The notes: generated by a model not told the origin, from the sequence alone. A stretch of DNA of 41,125 nucleotides from Asterionellopsis glacialis (GCA_014885115.2 WKLE02001372.1:1-41125); one strand, 5' to 3'. Shown: positions 1 to 12,000, counted from the stretch's first letter. Numbers and translations: made by a program.

Positions 1-526
1 ACAGGAATTTTGAAGACCATATCCTTATGCATGTTGCCATTAATACATATATTTGTGGTTATGGCCATTATAATCCTCATCCATCCTCTCCCACTCCACA
101 CCACCATCCGTCACATAGTCAATCTGCTTCCGCACACTCCAATTAACATTTCTGATATCTCCACCTATATAATGCAATCCGATATTGAACTTGTACCCCT
201 TTTTGGTAAAAGTGTGCAAAATTCCCCCCGGCTATATCGTGCTGCTCCAATACCAATACTTTGTAGCCTTGTTTGGCAAGTAGCGCGGCAGTGGTGAGAC
301 CGCCCATGCCACTGCCTATGACAATGACATCTAAATTTTTTGGGATGTGTTTGCATGAAAAGCCAACTTTGGTGGGTGTTGCCGATGTGGGTGAATTGGG
401 ACAGCAAGGATGATGGAGGAATTTGTACATTAGATATGAGGTTGTTAGGCTGGCACTCAATAGGAGGAGGAGAGTTGAGAGTGAGGAGGATGTGTTATTA
501 TTATTGTGGTCAGAAAAGTAGTTCAT
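1..526 (-). pseudogene. RetSat/CrtISO-like FAD oxidoreductase, N-terminal fragment, frameshifted
   Basis: The ATG at 526 opens a frame with an Asn/Ser-rich leader, a hydrophobic Leu/Ser segment (likely signal anchor) and then a dinucleotide-binding fold. The motif DVIVIGSGMGGL (GxGxxG) is followed by the second strand VLVLEQHDIAGG, which binds the FAD ribose. This is the N-terminus of the retinol saturase / carotenoid isomerase / phytoene desaturase superfamily. The next expected block (HTFTKKGYKFNIGLHYIGGD, then VTDGGVEWERMDEDY) is present but in another frame. One extra base in the A-run at 218-221 causes the shift, so the original frame stops at 143-145. The shifted frame itself stops at 40-42, which may mark a second lesion. 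The gene runs off the window edge. It could be a real pseudogene or a base-calling error near a contig end. Family assignment is fairly firm, exact substrate unknown. Confidence 0.7.
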
Positions 527-877
527 CTTATTGGCTTGTTTTTTTGTTTTTTTGTTTTTTTTGTTTGCCTCGGTGTGGAGGAAAATCTTACGCACTGATG
601 ATAATATGAATATGTATGATGATGATGATGCCAACTAAAGTAACTAATAACCAGCCTCTTATTTGCAGCCTGAAGTGTTATCTCTGAATATTTGATTAGA
701 TTGGGCAACAATGATTGAGCTAGTGACTCTAAGAAGTAGTGACAATAGGTGACAATGTACGCATGCGAGATTTACTCTTAACTCTTAACTCCCCTTATTT
801 TTAAGTCCTAGAGTACAATTATTGCAGCTTACTTGCTTGCAGGCAGCCTGGTTGACACATGTAGGATTAACCTAATT
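527..877. other. intergenic, no gene seen
   Basis: This stretch lies between two broken minus-strand genes. It holds T-rich runs (539-562) and a short ATG/ATC-rich run (618-630). I see no supported coding frame or RNA gene. Confidence 0.5.
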
Positions 878-2007
878 CTAAATGATACTCTCCATCATAC
901 CATTCACCATATGCTCATCCATGCCATTGGACAACGGCTTGCACATAAAGTTGATGATCACATCACGGTGACTTGCCTTACTTTTGTCCTCAGCAAAAAA
1001 ACCATGTACTTCATGCTTCACCATTCGGTCGTTGAAGAGGATCATCTCCCAAGGAGACTCAAGCACCTTGTTGAAGAGGCAGTTGTCCCAAGAAAATCCT
1101 TCCAAGACAGGTAGATCTGATTCCTTGTCAAGCTGGACAAAAGCATGTGAATCATAGTTGGCTGTGGACTGATCAAGCTTCCAGATCCTACTCTCACAGC
1201 CTCTGTCTCGTGCAACACGCAATGAGAGTTACAGATGAGATTTGGTCACATCTTGATGGATTCCTTCAGGAGTGGGCTCAGAAGTACCTTGATTGGCAAC
1301 AGTCTTGTTGACACCAATCAAAAGTTGATCATTGATAATAACATTGGATCCAGTGTTGATGGTACCTCCTTGATCATCATGCATGTCTGGTTGAAGATGA
1401 TCCAAAATGCGAGCGATTGCGCCAGGCACTGAGCTGTTGGCATACTCAAAGGGAGGCATATTCCACCTTCTTGGGCCAGATCTCTCAAAGTAGACCTTTG
1501 CACCAGCATCAGAACAGATCTCAGTATCGGAGAGGCTCGTAACACTCTCACATCCTGCTAGAGAGAGGTCACTGTTCTTCCTGATGAGGCCTCTTACTGG
1601 CAGAGAAGCAGCTTTCTCTTCACCATCCTTCTTCTCTTTGTCGTCTTCCTCATCATCAGATGAGTCAGAGTCAGTCTCAAAGATACTTGCCAAGGTATGG
1701 TTCAAGGAGTTCAGGGATGATTTGAGACCCATGTCCATGTGAGGGTTGTTCAGCTCTCCGTCAGCTTCATCATGAGCTTCATCACCAGTCTCAGTCAAGA
1801 GTACTTGGTGAAAAGCAATCTGGCAAAAAACATTATCTCTTCACAATCTTGTCCCACATGCTTGTGGATGTGTCCATCTTCAATCTTCTGAAGATCATGA
1901 GAGAGAGCTCCAAAATGAAGCAGGAGGGCATAGTACTGATGACCAGGGATATGCACAAACCCCTTGTCTTTGAGATCACGCTTGAATTTAGCAAGACTGA
2001 TGCCCAT
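878..2007 (-). pseudogene. 2OG-Fe(II) dioxygenase-family gene (PF10014-like), inactivated
   Basis: Read from the ATG at 2007, the pieces follow the order of the 2OG-Fe dioxygenase family. They are an N-terminal FKRDLKDKGFVHIPG segment, an acidic low-complexity insert (about 1620-1700), the block RRWNMPPFEYAN, the iron-binding HxD in PEGIHQD, then GCESRIWKLD, and a distal histidine in NDRMVKHEV followed by RDVIINF. The reading is broken at least twice. A frameshift near 1820-1850 separates the first 70 codons from the acidic part. An in-frame TAA at 1229-1231 sits just after the HxD motif, and the same frame resumes directly (LSLRVARDRG) and runs to a stop at 878. No GT-AG intron fits around the TAA. 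Family recognition rests on motif order and is good. Substrate is unknown; characterised relatives hydroxylate free amino acids, but that cannot be read here. Confidence 0.65.
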
Positions 2008-2879
2008 ATTCAATGTTTGCTAATGACTAACTGCAGCAATTTGAGATGCATAGCAAAAGGCAGAGTTAGATTGTTGTGTACAGTTCAGTAGGACAAAGTG
2101 TAGCAAGTCAATGTGCAGCCGCAGTACATAAGTATCTACATTAATGTCGTCTTATCGGAAACGGTACCTAGCTAGTTGTCCACTAAATTGTTGTTCTTTA
2201 TGATACCACAGCACAAGATCTTCCTACAAAGCATCTAAAAAAGATTTTCTGGTAAGTGGGTATCGGTAATAATGGAGAAGACAAAGTACTTTACAATCAA
2301 CTCAACTTGAGGATCCTTTTTTTCAAGGCGAGTCTTGTTTTGTATTTTCAACGTAACCAAATTCGTGAGCACTCTTGTAAGAGGGCTCATTGCTTGTTGG
2401 TCAGATAGAGTAGTAGATCACTACCACATGCCACGATCTTCTTGTTGCCTTCTTGCTTCAACATTTTTTTGACTTCATTGAATTTTTCGAAATCTTTCAA
2501 ACTGTTCATTTCATTCATCTTTGTGCAGGATATATGATTCCTTTTGAAATTTTCTGTTTTCCTAAACATCTGTTTTCACAAATTTCTTCCCTCTTCAGTT
2601 GAACTCATTTTTGATTAAATAGCTTGCTTCTGAAATTTGTTTCTAACTGTTTGTCATCGAACATCTGTTGATGTTCTTCATGTTGGTACATTTTAGCGAT
2701 TCGTCTTCAGTCGTGCATCTTTGCTCAATACATATCTATGCCTGTCTGTCCGCGACTTTATCTTCCTGTTCATCTGCTGCCCTGCTTTCACTTCGCCTAG
2801 GTCCCAGCTTAGTTGGTAAACACGTGGCGAGTTTTTCCGCCAGCACCGCGGGATATTACCGTGTTTTGAGCGGAAAAAC
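2008..2879. other. intergenic, no gene seen
   Basis: AT-rich DNA with scattered short open frames that overlap on both strands and match no family I recognise. Nothing is supported as a gene. Confidence 0.45.
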
Positions 2880-3019
2880 GTAGGGATACTGATTTGCCAC
2901 GAAAGGTACGTCTATTCATGATACTACTAGCTAGAGTACAGTTTTCGCGTTTTCGTGATACTTCGCTGTACAGGTACTTCCGGAATTTCCAAGTTTCTCG
3001 CGATTCCCAGTACCAAAAT

Positions 3020-3540
3020 TTTCGATTTTCAGACAACTACCTGAATTATGTATTAATAGGATGTAACATTGTCAAAAACGGTTTCTGTACGGTACATAAT
3101 GAGGGTGCTTCGAAGGTAACGGCAATATGCGCCTTCAGAAACATCTTTCTTTCAACCTCGATTAAGAATTTGTATTTTTGTCCATGTTGTAAACTAACAT
3201 TAATCAATAAAAAAAGGATTGAATTTTTCAAGCACGACTTCTATTAAGGGTTAAAATAAAACACCTTTTTATTTTCGGGGAGTTGTCTGAAAATCGAAAT
3301 TTACGTGGAATTACGCAGATCATCCGGAGTCTTGGCGTATACTAGTCGTAAACTAACAGTAATAAATAAAAAAAGGATTCAATTTTCAAGCACGACTTCA
3401 AAGGTGTTTTTGCAAAGGACTAGTATCATAATGTACACTGTTTTTTTCGTTTTTCCAATAGTACTATACGCCGAAAATAAAAGGTGTAAATCCTTTGCAA
3501 AAACACCTTTGAAGTTTCCACATCATTTAGGTCTTACATT
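3020..3540. repeat. foldback / MITE-like block with nested inverted and direct repeats
   Basis: Several repeats interlock here. A perfect 25-bp inverted pair lies at 3395-3419 and 3491-3515 (core caaaggtgtttttgcaaagg) around a 71-bp loop. A 19-bp inverted pair lies at 3020-3038 and 3281-3299 (core tcgattttcagacaact). A direct repeat of about 51 bp lies at 3189-3240 and 3348-3398 with a few mismatches and one indel. A further AT-rich inverted pair (about 3261-3278 with 3471-3487) shares the word aaaataaaaggtgt. No transposase frame is present. Structure suggests a non-autonomous foldback element, possibly two nested copies. Its outer ends and target-site duplication were not resolved. Confidence 0.6.
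3395..3515. repeat. 25-bp perfect inverted repeat, hairpin-forming
   Basis: Arms 3395-3419 and 3491-3515 are exact reverse complements and are separated by 71 bases. A transcript through this point would form a strong stem. It is part of the larger foldback block. Confidence 0.85.
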
Positions 3541-3920
3541 TTTTGTGATATGAGAACATCAAAAGTGTCGCATGCTGGTTCGTGAAAGTCACCAATTATT
3601 TTCTTGTTCTTCATGACTATCATTACACATTTTTTTACTACGGTTCGCTACTTAAGTGGTACCGAATCAAGTGTTCGTAAGAAGATTGGTCTAAGTAAGT
3701 ATTTATCAGAATAGTATATCTTCTGTAATAGCGTCGAAATGATGTAGGATGAAGCAAAAGTGACTAGTAATCCCTGCGAAGTGCAGCCAAAAGCTCCGAA
3801 GTGCGGTGAAATATTTTATCACAATATCAAACAACTATTTTTCTGTCTCTCCTCTCTATCGGCGCACAAAAACATAGTCTTTTGTTTTATCAAGAAAGAA
3901 AATAAAAAGAACCAAGCTGA

Positions 3921-3936
3921 CACACACACACACACA
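3921..3936. repeat. (CA)8 microsatellite in 5' leader
   Basis: Eight CA units end four bases before the ATG of the small hypothetical gene at 3940, so the repeat is probably in its 5' untranslated leader. Confidence 0.85.
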
Positions 3937-3939
3937 ACC

Positions 3940-4224
3940 ATGGTCCCAAAACCTTCTCCTGTCACAACTTCTTCTTCCAACGGTTCTCTTTCGAATCTGC
4001 TCCTAGTTAGGAGTTCAAGAAGGAATTGGAGAGCTCAACAAGAAGATTCTCAAATTATCACTTTTCCTATCATTGGACAACCCAATCCAATGTCAACTAT
4101 GAGTCAAGAACAATTGAAGGCTAGAATTTTTCAGATCCTTTCTGAAGCATCAGCTCTAGTCGGAACAAATGAAGAAGAGGAAGACCAGAATGACAACCGC
4201 TATGATGGTGGAAGTAGTCAATAA
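3940..4224 (+). CDS. hypothetical small protein, 94 aa
   Basis: The ATG at 3940 has a favourable context (accATGg) behind a CA-rich leader. The open frame extends 60 codons upstream, but that part looks like leader and contains the microsatellite. The product starts with a Pro/Ser/Thr/Asn-rich stretch, then has a basic segment (RSSRRNW), a short hydrophobic-polar middle (ITFPIIGQPNPMS), a likely helix (QEQLKARIFQILSEASAL) and an acidic tail (NEEEEDQNDN). I recognise no family, signal peptide or membrane helix. The frame ends at TAA 4222-4224. A downstream exon is possible but not shown. The case for a gene rests on start context and composition only. Confidence 0.4.
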   Translation: MVPKPSPVTTSSSNGSLSNLLLVRSSRRNWRAQQEDSQIITFPIIGQPNPMSTMSQEQLKARIFQILSEASALVGTNEEEEDQNDNRYDGGSSQ

Positions 4225-4721
4225 AGCTATAAGGATGGAGAGTTATAATAGAAGGGAAACAAGACAGGAACATATCAATCACAGAAGATATTTTGTATGT
4301 GACAGTATCATCTGGTCAAGGGACTCTATATTTTATGGCTGTTCCATTTTGAATGTTCGTGCAAAAGAGTCCGTTTGCTTCTAGCACTATTAGGATAAAC
4401 TACCGCTAATGAAAGTAATGAACGGAAAAGTGTGTTATTATTATATGTTTTGCAGAACGTTTGTTTCTTTTCTTCAGAATCGTTTACATAGATTCTTTGA
4501 CTTGACTCGTAGAGGTTCTAACTTTGGTTTTCTCATAGCTGACATGGATAACATCTTTTGCTTAAAGAGCTCGAAGTCAATTCATGTTCTAACTTTTCTC
4601 GAATCTCACTAACATGATCACTAAAATTGATCCTCCTGAGTCGATAAAAAGTTATGCTAATACACATTCAGATTCGCAAAAATAGATGCTTGTAGTATTT
4701 AAAACTGTTTCCGCAGAAAAT
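4225..4721. other. intergenic, no gene seen
   Basis: This is the space between the small plus-strand gene and the 3' end of the Cache receptor. Short open frames here show no recognisable content. Confidence 0.45.
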
Positions 4722-7700
4722 CTAAAATATTTCCGTTGTCACATCTCCTCGTTTGATCTCCTTGACCGATACTCGATTGCCTAGTGACCCATGCGAGGAA
4801 GATGATTTATATGATACATTTGTGATCCGCTTTGACAACTTGCCATTGAAACTGCCTATCTCTGCGTCTCGCGCTTCATTAATAGCACGTGCTGTCTCTA
4901 TTCGATCGTTCTCTTCATTAGTGAGCTGGTGTAAGTCCACTAATTGCAATAATATATCTTCGCCGTTATCTAAAAAATCATTGGATTTAGAGACATAATC
5001 CGCGATAGTTTGCAACGCTATCACAAGTGGTTCAGAACATACATACTCATCTTCAATCAGCATTCGTATCGCAATTTGTGCTGCTGCTTCTATGTCATTT
5101 TTAGTTGCGTTGATGTACTTGATCAATTCTGCATCGACTTGCTGCATTCGTCCAGCTCGACCAATATCGGCAAATAGACCACGAGATGGATTTTTTAGGG
5201 CCAATTTGATCTCTCTAAAAGCTTCAGCGAACAGTTCTTCAACATCAAGTTCTGTTCTATCATAGCCTAACTCGATCAAATTCAATATCCCGCGGATTCT
5301 GCTCAGCAGCAAATCAAAATGCTCTTGTCGGTCGATCGTGAATCCTGCTTCCACACATTGGTCTACAACTTCAACGTCCATGTTTCTTGCTATGTCAAGA
5401 TCCCTAAACCCTTGCCTTTCTGTTTCATCGCGTTGATCGCTATCATTCCTCACATTCAATAAGAACATTGCTCTGTTGAAATACCTGTTAGAAAGGTGTT
5501 GCATGAACACTAAACAATTATTAGACCACCCTTCCTCTTCGTAAAACTTGTCGTATGCTTCTTCACCTAACTTGATAGCATCTCGAAAATATATCAGACC
5601 CTTTGTGATAATTTGTTCCTTTGTCAAACCGTGCATTTCATTCTGCCCTGTGGCCTTCAAAGTTCGGTACATAGCAAGCATAGTGTTGCCAAGATTGTTG
5701 CTTGCCACTCCAACAGCCTTCTTGTTATCAAGTCTAGTAAAAAGTTTCACAGCGTCAGCCATCACCTCATACGACGTTTCTAGGTCCCCTGTAAAGTAGG
5801 CAACGTTGGAAAATCGTACTACTTTGTGAAGCATCTCAAATGTGTGGTATATATCCAATAATTCAGACGATCCTCCTCTAGTAGTAGCCGGTAGTTCTGG
5901 GATTTCATCATTAATGCTCAGCCTTTAAGTATATCAAACGAGGGTTTGGAGTCGATTTAGCAATCACACTTAACCGAATAGACAGACGCTCGGTGTTTTA
6001 TTCAGCTTTTGATCGAGAAGAGGAATCTACTCACCTATTGATACTTCGAATAACCTCAAGCAGCTGCACAACTATGGCAGTAATGGAAGCAGCAACGCTT
6101 GAAGACAGGATTAGGACAACAATTGCTGAAGCAGAAATAAGAACAGCAAGGACAACAATAGACCGCCTTGCTTGTTTTTCTACATCATCTTCTACGTCAG
6201 TGAACGATTTCAGCAACTCATCTTCAGTGCTAGCCATGGCAAGTGAGAATACCAAGGAACAGGAATCGCTCTTTTTAACACCACTAGCAAAATCAGAACT
6301 GTTCAGAGGAGAAAAACTGCGTGCATACACAGGTGCATAAGAAATGAACAACTTTTCCTGAATCCCTCCTGATTCCGAAGTTCTCCAAAAAACCGTTTTA
6401 CCGCTAGATCCACCATTTCTCATATCGTCTAAAATCTTTTCAAATTCTTCCCTATTCTTGACGCATTCCTTGGTAGAGCACTTGTTTTGATCCTTAGGTA
6501 GAACTATCTGTTGAACACTTTTTGGACCGTCAGTAAGAGAGTAATTTGGTCCAACTATAGCATCTTTTCCTCCTCCGACGGTCATGAGAAACGAGAAACC
6601 ATTTCCAGGAATTCGAGTGTTTGCAGGCTTTAATGATTCCAAGATTTTAGTGGGGTGAAAGTCGATTAGAGTTTGGCCGACATGTTCTTTGGTAATGGGG
6701 TGAAACAAGGGCGATGAACAGCTTTGTCCTGTCACGCGGCTGCCAGCAAAAACATATGGAGCCGTAACGTAAACTGGAGAGCTGTTATTTTGGAACAACT
6801 TTCTACCCGTGTGGTACCAATCACGGCATCGTGGATCATACCCGTACCTGTGTAATGGACAGAGTTCAGGGCGGAGCTCACTAGCACCGTTCTCTATTGT
6901 AGATTGAAAAAACGGCCAATCAGCATGAGCATGAGTGCACCCGGTAAAGCCTGCTATTGAACCATCTGCTTCGAAAGCAACATATGATCCAATGTTTTTC
7001 ACGGGGGCTTTGTTATAAATAGGTAGCATAATAGTTGAGAGTGCTGAAACAATTTTAGCTCGATCGTAAGTCGAATCGTACACCGTTGAAGGAGGTTTCA
7101 TCGCCGTTGCTGCCGTTGAGGATGACTCTTGCTCTTGTTTTCCTGCTGGAAGGTTTGTAATATTACTCCACCAAACCGTCGTGTTGTGTGTTGACGAGGT
7201 ATTCGGAAAGTTGGTTTCGTGTCGATCACCGTTTGGCTCGCTATTCTCGGCTTGGCATTCATAAAAGATTCTCTGCAGGTAGCGACTACTTTGATTTGAG
7301 TAGACAGTGCATTCTCTGCTAGCGTGAGGTGTAAATAAGTCGTTCCAATCGCAAGCGCACGGAGTTCTGGACTCGTCAAAGAAGTATTCACAAGTACTTC
7401 GGCTAGGAGATGTTTTGCACCCTTCTGCTGCCGTTGACATATAGGTGATAGTGTCTGATGGCTGTATTGCTCCAAATAGAAGCCATCCTGATACTCGAGT
7501 AAGAAGGAAAAGGTCACGAAGGAAGACTTCAAGTACATCTGATGCCTGTCGAGCTCGCACAAGTGTTGTAGCAGCTTGGTATTGGATTTCAAAGTTCATA
7601 AATGCATTTTCAACATCCGCATATAGGACTGAAAATTGTGAATTTTCCCCTGAAAATCCAATTGTTACCGCCACGACAGACATGGTAACAGCCACAATCA

Positions 7701-10689
7701 TAAGAGGTGTTACAATGAGTCCTGCAATCCAACGGAATAATCTAGACGATGTAGTCTTGTTTGCTGGGTATCCAGCAATAGTATTACTGGTAGAAAAGAT
7801 CTCTTCTGTGTCTTTATTCGTGGTGGGTATTGAGCTTTCTCTCGAACTGACATTTGGACCAAAATTACAACGTGATGGTAAAGGAGGTGTACTAGTTTGA
7901 TCTTCATCCGTAGATGCGACTGTATCGCTTGCATTTTTAGCCTTGCCAACTGTCGTCGTTACTTCTGAAAATTTAGATTCAGATAAAAATGATGAGTTGT
8001 CGCCATTCGTCGTGATGCTGCCATCGGAACCATAATCACCATACCAAAATTCAAATCCCTTTTCTTTTCTTGAGAGATATAACTTTCGAAATTCAGCAAA
8101 GAAACAAAAGTCGTTAAGGGTTTCATTGGGTTTACGTTTCACAGCTCGTGCAGTGCCTTCACCACTAAATCTTGTTACCATTTCTTGAAATTCAACTACA
8201 ACATCCGTAAGTTCTGTCGTGAGAGTACAAGACGGTCGAGGGAAAAGGTGCCGGCTGTTTAATTTCATTTCTGTGGAAGAAGCAGCCGTTTTCGCCTTAT
8301 TGTACGGAAATTCAATGTTGGTTTCATCTAAGTCGTCACCATTGACAATTTGGTTTGCTACATCATTCATCCATTGCAATGGTCTTGTCAAACGCATTGA
8401 CACTATATAAATAATAATCAAAAGTAGAACCAGGCCCGCTAATCCAAAGGTCACGGTGAAGATAATCATATGATTAATATTTTCATGCACGTGCTTTTCT
8501 GCTTCTACTGCGGATTTCAAATATTCACTTTTAGCAATTGATGTAATTGCGAGGAAATCAGGCACATAATTTTTATCATATCCATCAGGTATTGGTGGGA
8601 TAGGGAAACATTTGATGAGCTTCCCATCATTTATGAATTGTGATTCTTCATAATCTCGCCGTGCTTTTGTGGAATTCCATTTACCAGTGAAGTCTACCAA
8701 GGATGTCATTTTTCTAAATATGTCTATGGTGACACCAATATCAAGTATCGGGTTGTCTACTGTAGTCACTGATGTATAATCCCATCTGGGTGATGTCAAA
8801 ACAGTCCCATTCTTATCCCATCGAACAATGGTAACTATCGGTTCTGTATCCACCATTTTGCCTACAAGAGTGCTCTCATCACGACTTCCCCCCTGTTCTT
8901 CTTTTCCTCCTGTTTTGTCTTGTCCTTTCCAATCAGATGGTAGACCCTCGTCTTCATCGTCGCAAAGGCTACCAGCTGTATCCCCGCGTACACGATGAGA
9001 AAGTTTATCCATTGATAATCCAACAAATGTACAAGCCAGAAAATCTTTCGTTTTACGATCATATATAGCACGACCAGCATTCATGAGCCATACATTTTCA
9101 TCCCACGCATCTGGGTATGGTCCTTTATGCCGTACTTTATCTGGATGTAAAACTTGATCACGACACCAATCTCTTTCCAAGGGATTGTAAAGCTTTGCTG
9201 ATACGTTGGTTCCTTTGGGTCGGCATTTAGCAATTTCATCTTTTGTCCCTATAGGTCTTGATGGGTCCATAGGGTTTGGATTTGACATCCAATCACACCC
9301 AATGGACACATAGGTATGCCGATAATTTAAATGATTAATGTGTGGATAAGATATGGAAAATCCTGCACCTGAATTTTTAAAAAACACACCTATATTGTGT
9401 ATTTCGTCTTGATGAAATTCGTACAAGGGTTTCAGTATAATTGATAGATCTGCACCCCTTTCCGCAATGAGAGCTGTGGTATTGTTGGGCACAATGACGC
9501 CACCTGTACTCAAATCATTGTTTGCATCTGTACAGTTGGGATAATACGCATTTGCATTTGGGTCTGTTATTGATGGATCACACATCCCTTGCATATGATA
9601 GTACGCTGTAGCTGTATTGGTTGGACGCCTAGGTTTTCGTTTTTTTCGAAAGAGTGTATCGTCCTGGTTTTGTTGTTGTTCTGGTTGAATTTGCCACTCA
9701 TAAGGTAAGAGTGGTGCTGAGGACGAGGATTTGTTGTTGTTGTTTGACTCCCTCTTGAATGTAAAGGGGTATTTATTTTCTTTTGTCAACATATCAAAAA
9801 AAGGTACCAACGAATCATCGTCCAAATATTGAGGATGGTTGGGATATCCCACAAATCGATCACGGGTAAATTCAACTAAAGTTTGTACCACGTCTGACAT
9901 GTATAGATGGGGTGTCACTACTTCAGATATATATCTTGCCTTTGAACCAGCAGCATTATTTGCCCATGCATTTAAATTCTTTTCCGATGAATTTTTAATA
10001 TTATTCCCAGCTAATATAGTCACCACAATTGATGTAATCATGATAAAGAAAATAGTCAAGGCACTTACAATCCCAAAGGATAACATCATTTGTGTCAAAA
10101 GTGAATACTTGGGTTTTAAACATGTTTTTTGTAGCCATGTTGATTTTGGCTCTACTGCTTTATGGTTAGAAGAATTTGAAATAGTATGTGATTGTATTCC
10201 TCCTTCTTCTATACTATCCATAGTAGAACGTTGTGTTCCTAAAACAGAAGATGTAGATCCTACAGGAAAAGATATATGATCTGGTGTTTGACGTAATTCA
10301 ACAGAACTTTGGCGTCTGGGAACATGTCGTGCAAGTGTAGAAAAGACAGGAAGTCTTTGATCTGTAGTCGAGATGCTTGTCCGACTTGATGTCATTGTCG
10401 AATGAGAGAACCGATTGTTGTTTATATCCTCCTCCTCGTCGTCGTTACTTTTACTTGTGTAATTGTCGCCGCTTTCGTGTGGACGTTGATTATGTTCAGG
10501 TTTGCTAGATAAGGTTTCGGCAGTTAAAGAAGAAGAAGAGTTGGGATGCGAGGTTTTTGGTGATGTGCTAGGATTACGATTGACGTCTTTTTGTCTTTGT
10601 TGGTCTTCTTCAACGTCTTCTTGTGACCCTATGCTGCGATCATTCACTGTTTCGCTGCCTGCAGGCATATCCGCGAAGGTCTCACTCAT
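4722..10689 (-). CDS. tandem Cache-HAMP membrane receptor with C-terminal TPR-like region, 1951 aa
   Basis: Two exons, 10689-6035 and 5922-4722, join in frame across a 112-bp intron (agg codon split, then LSINDEIPELPATT). The protein has a 200-residue Ser/Asn-rich cytosolic N-tail and TM1 (about 201-227). A large extracytoplasmic double-Cache sensor (about 230-740) follows, then TM2 (741-764) and a HAMP-type linker (RLTRPLQWMNDVANQI). A short cytosolic stretch leads to TM3 (about 988-1012), a second Cache sensor (about 1015-1505; Cys-rich, with YGYDPRCRDWY and the downstream FVASR-like layout), TM4 (1511-1534) and another HAMP-like linker. The tail (about 1590-1900) is helical and TPR-like (SNNLGNTMLAMYRTL). 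Cache domains bind small ligands outside the cell. No kinase, cyclase or phosphatase domain is seen, so output must go through partner proteins. Such Cache/TPR proteins are expected in diatoms. Ligand unknown. A nucleotide-cyclase gene lies upstream on the same strand. Confidence 0.85.
5923..6034 (-). other. intron of Cache receptor gene (112 bp)
   Basis: Donor GTGAGT at 6034, acceptor TTAAAG ending at 5923. Splicing joins ...SIN-R (split codon ag|g) to LSIND in frame. Without splicing the upstream frame stops at once (AGG TGA). The acceptor is A-rich with a weak pyrimidine tract. Confidence 0.8.
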
Positions 10690-12000
10690 TATAGTGCCTT
10701 CTGGGTTTTTTACTCGTATTTGGGGTGTTCCTGTGCGTCCTATTTAGGTGGGCAGCGTTTCTTCGTTTATGGCAGTGTCCCAGCAATGCTTTGCAGTTAT
10801 GCTTCGAGGTTTGCTTCTTTCGATTTGGATCTAATCTCAAGTTCGAAAGTGCAACTGCAACTGCAACTGCAGCACAATCGTAAGAAGACCTGACCTTACT
10901 CTTTTCTTTTCTTAAAGATGCCAACAAGGTGTCAGCACCTATGAGTTGCTTCGTTTTATGGCTACGCTTTGATCACGCAGAATCCTCTCTGGGCGTACAG
11001 AAACTCTCTCAGACACCCTCCCCTTTATTTAATCTGCTACTCTGCAGTGATGGCGGCAAGCAAGAAAACGGTAGTCTAGTATAGTTGGTTGAACCAACTA
11101 CTGTATCCAAAATAAATTCATCGCGGATTCGAAACTGCCCATCCGACATGCCAGTACAAAATGGTCGTATTACTCTACGTAAAAGTACCGCATTATCTCT
11201 TCTCCCGTCATAATGCCTTATTCATGTAAAAAATATACATCTTAACAAAGTACCTTTGAGTAATTCTACATATATAAAATATAGATACGGTACCCGTACT
11301 GTATCAATGACCAAATTCTACTTCGTTCTTGTTTCTTTTTCGACCATACAGTTCTAGTATCATGTAATGCCGTGACTAATTTAGAGGCGATCGAAGAACT
11401 GCCGCTGTTAGATCCCATAACCCGCTGTCTCTACATATCTGTGCCTATCATGGTACTGTACTAGAGATTGGGTGGATTTTTTTGTACCTCGTAAAGTAAC
11501 TGGCAGGTCCTGTTATATTCTATATTAAATTAGGTCCTTGTATAGTCCTAGAGTGAACCTAAAGGTCCAACCAGAAATTTACGGAGAATCGTGAATCGTG
11601 GGGGCAATTGAACCATGAGGCGGCATATGTCAATATCTGAAATGTTGATATTCGTTTTGAGAAAAACAGAAGACCTTCTTAGAAGTCGTCCAATTTCTGA
11701 TTTTTGTCCTATGAACTTGAAAAAGCAATAATTGAAAAAGATATTACTTTGGAAAAAATAAATAAATTTCGATATGGGATCCTACGTACAGTAAAAACAT
11801 GTCTTTATCACCCTCTTTGAGCAATAGACAGAAACAAGAAGAGAGGAACATCATAAATAACAATAATCGAAATAAATCGAACAGGCAGAGGAACAATTTA
11901 TTTATTGGACTATCTGATATATAGTGGACTAACTTTGTTCACGTTGCTAATAAAACGTCCACATCCTCTCCTGCCTTTTCGACAAACTCATCCCAATGAC
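10690..12000. other. 5' flank of Cache receptor, no gene seen
   Basis: This stretch contains the likely promoter and leader of the receptor gene. It includes a palindrome at 11082-11100 and several GTAC-containing words (about 11160-11290 and 11450-11490). No credible coding frame was found. Confidence 0.5.
11082..11100. promoter_or_regulatory. 19-nt palindrome (9-bp arms)
   Basis: The sequence tagttggttgaaccaacta reads as tagttggtt, a central g, and its exact reverse complement. It lies about 400 bp upstream of the Cache receptor ATG. It could be a dimeric factor site or simply chance; there is no direct evidence of function. Confidence 0.3.

Noticed and set aside
7098..7592. 164-codon frame inside the Cache receptor on the same strand
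   Set aside because: It is an out-of-frame shadow of the receptor coding sequence.
11070..11140. tRNA-like pattern (tagtatagttggtt and gattcgaaa words)
   Set aside because: The words resemble A and B boxes, but no acceptor stem or anticodon arm pairs around them; the first word is part of a perfect palindrome instead.
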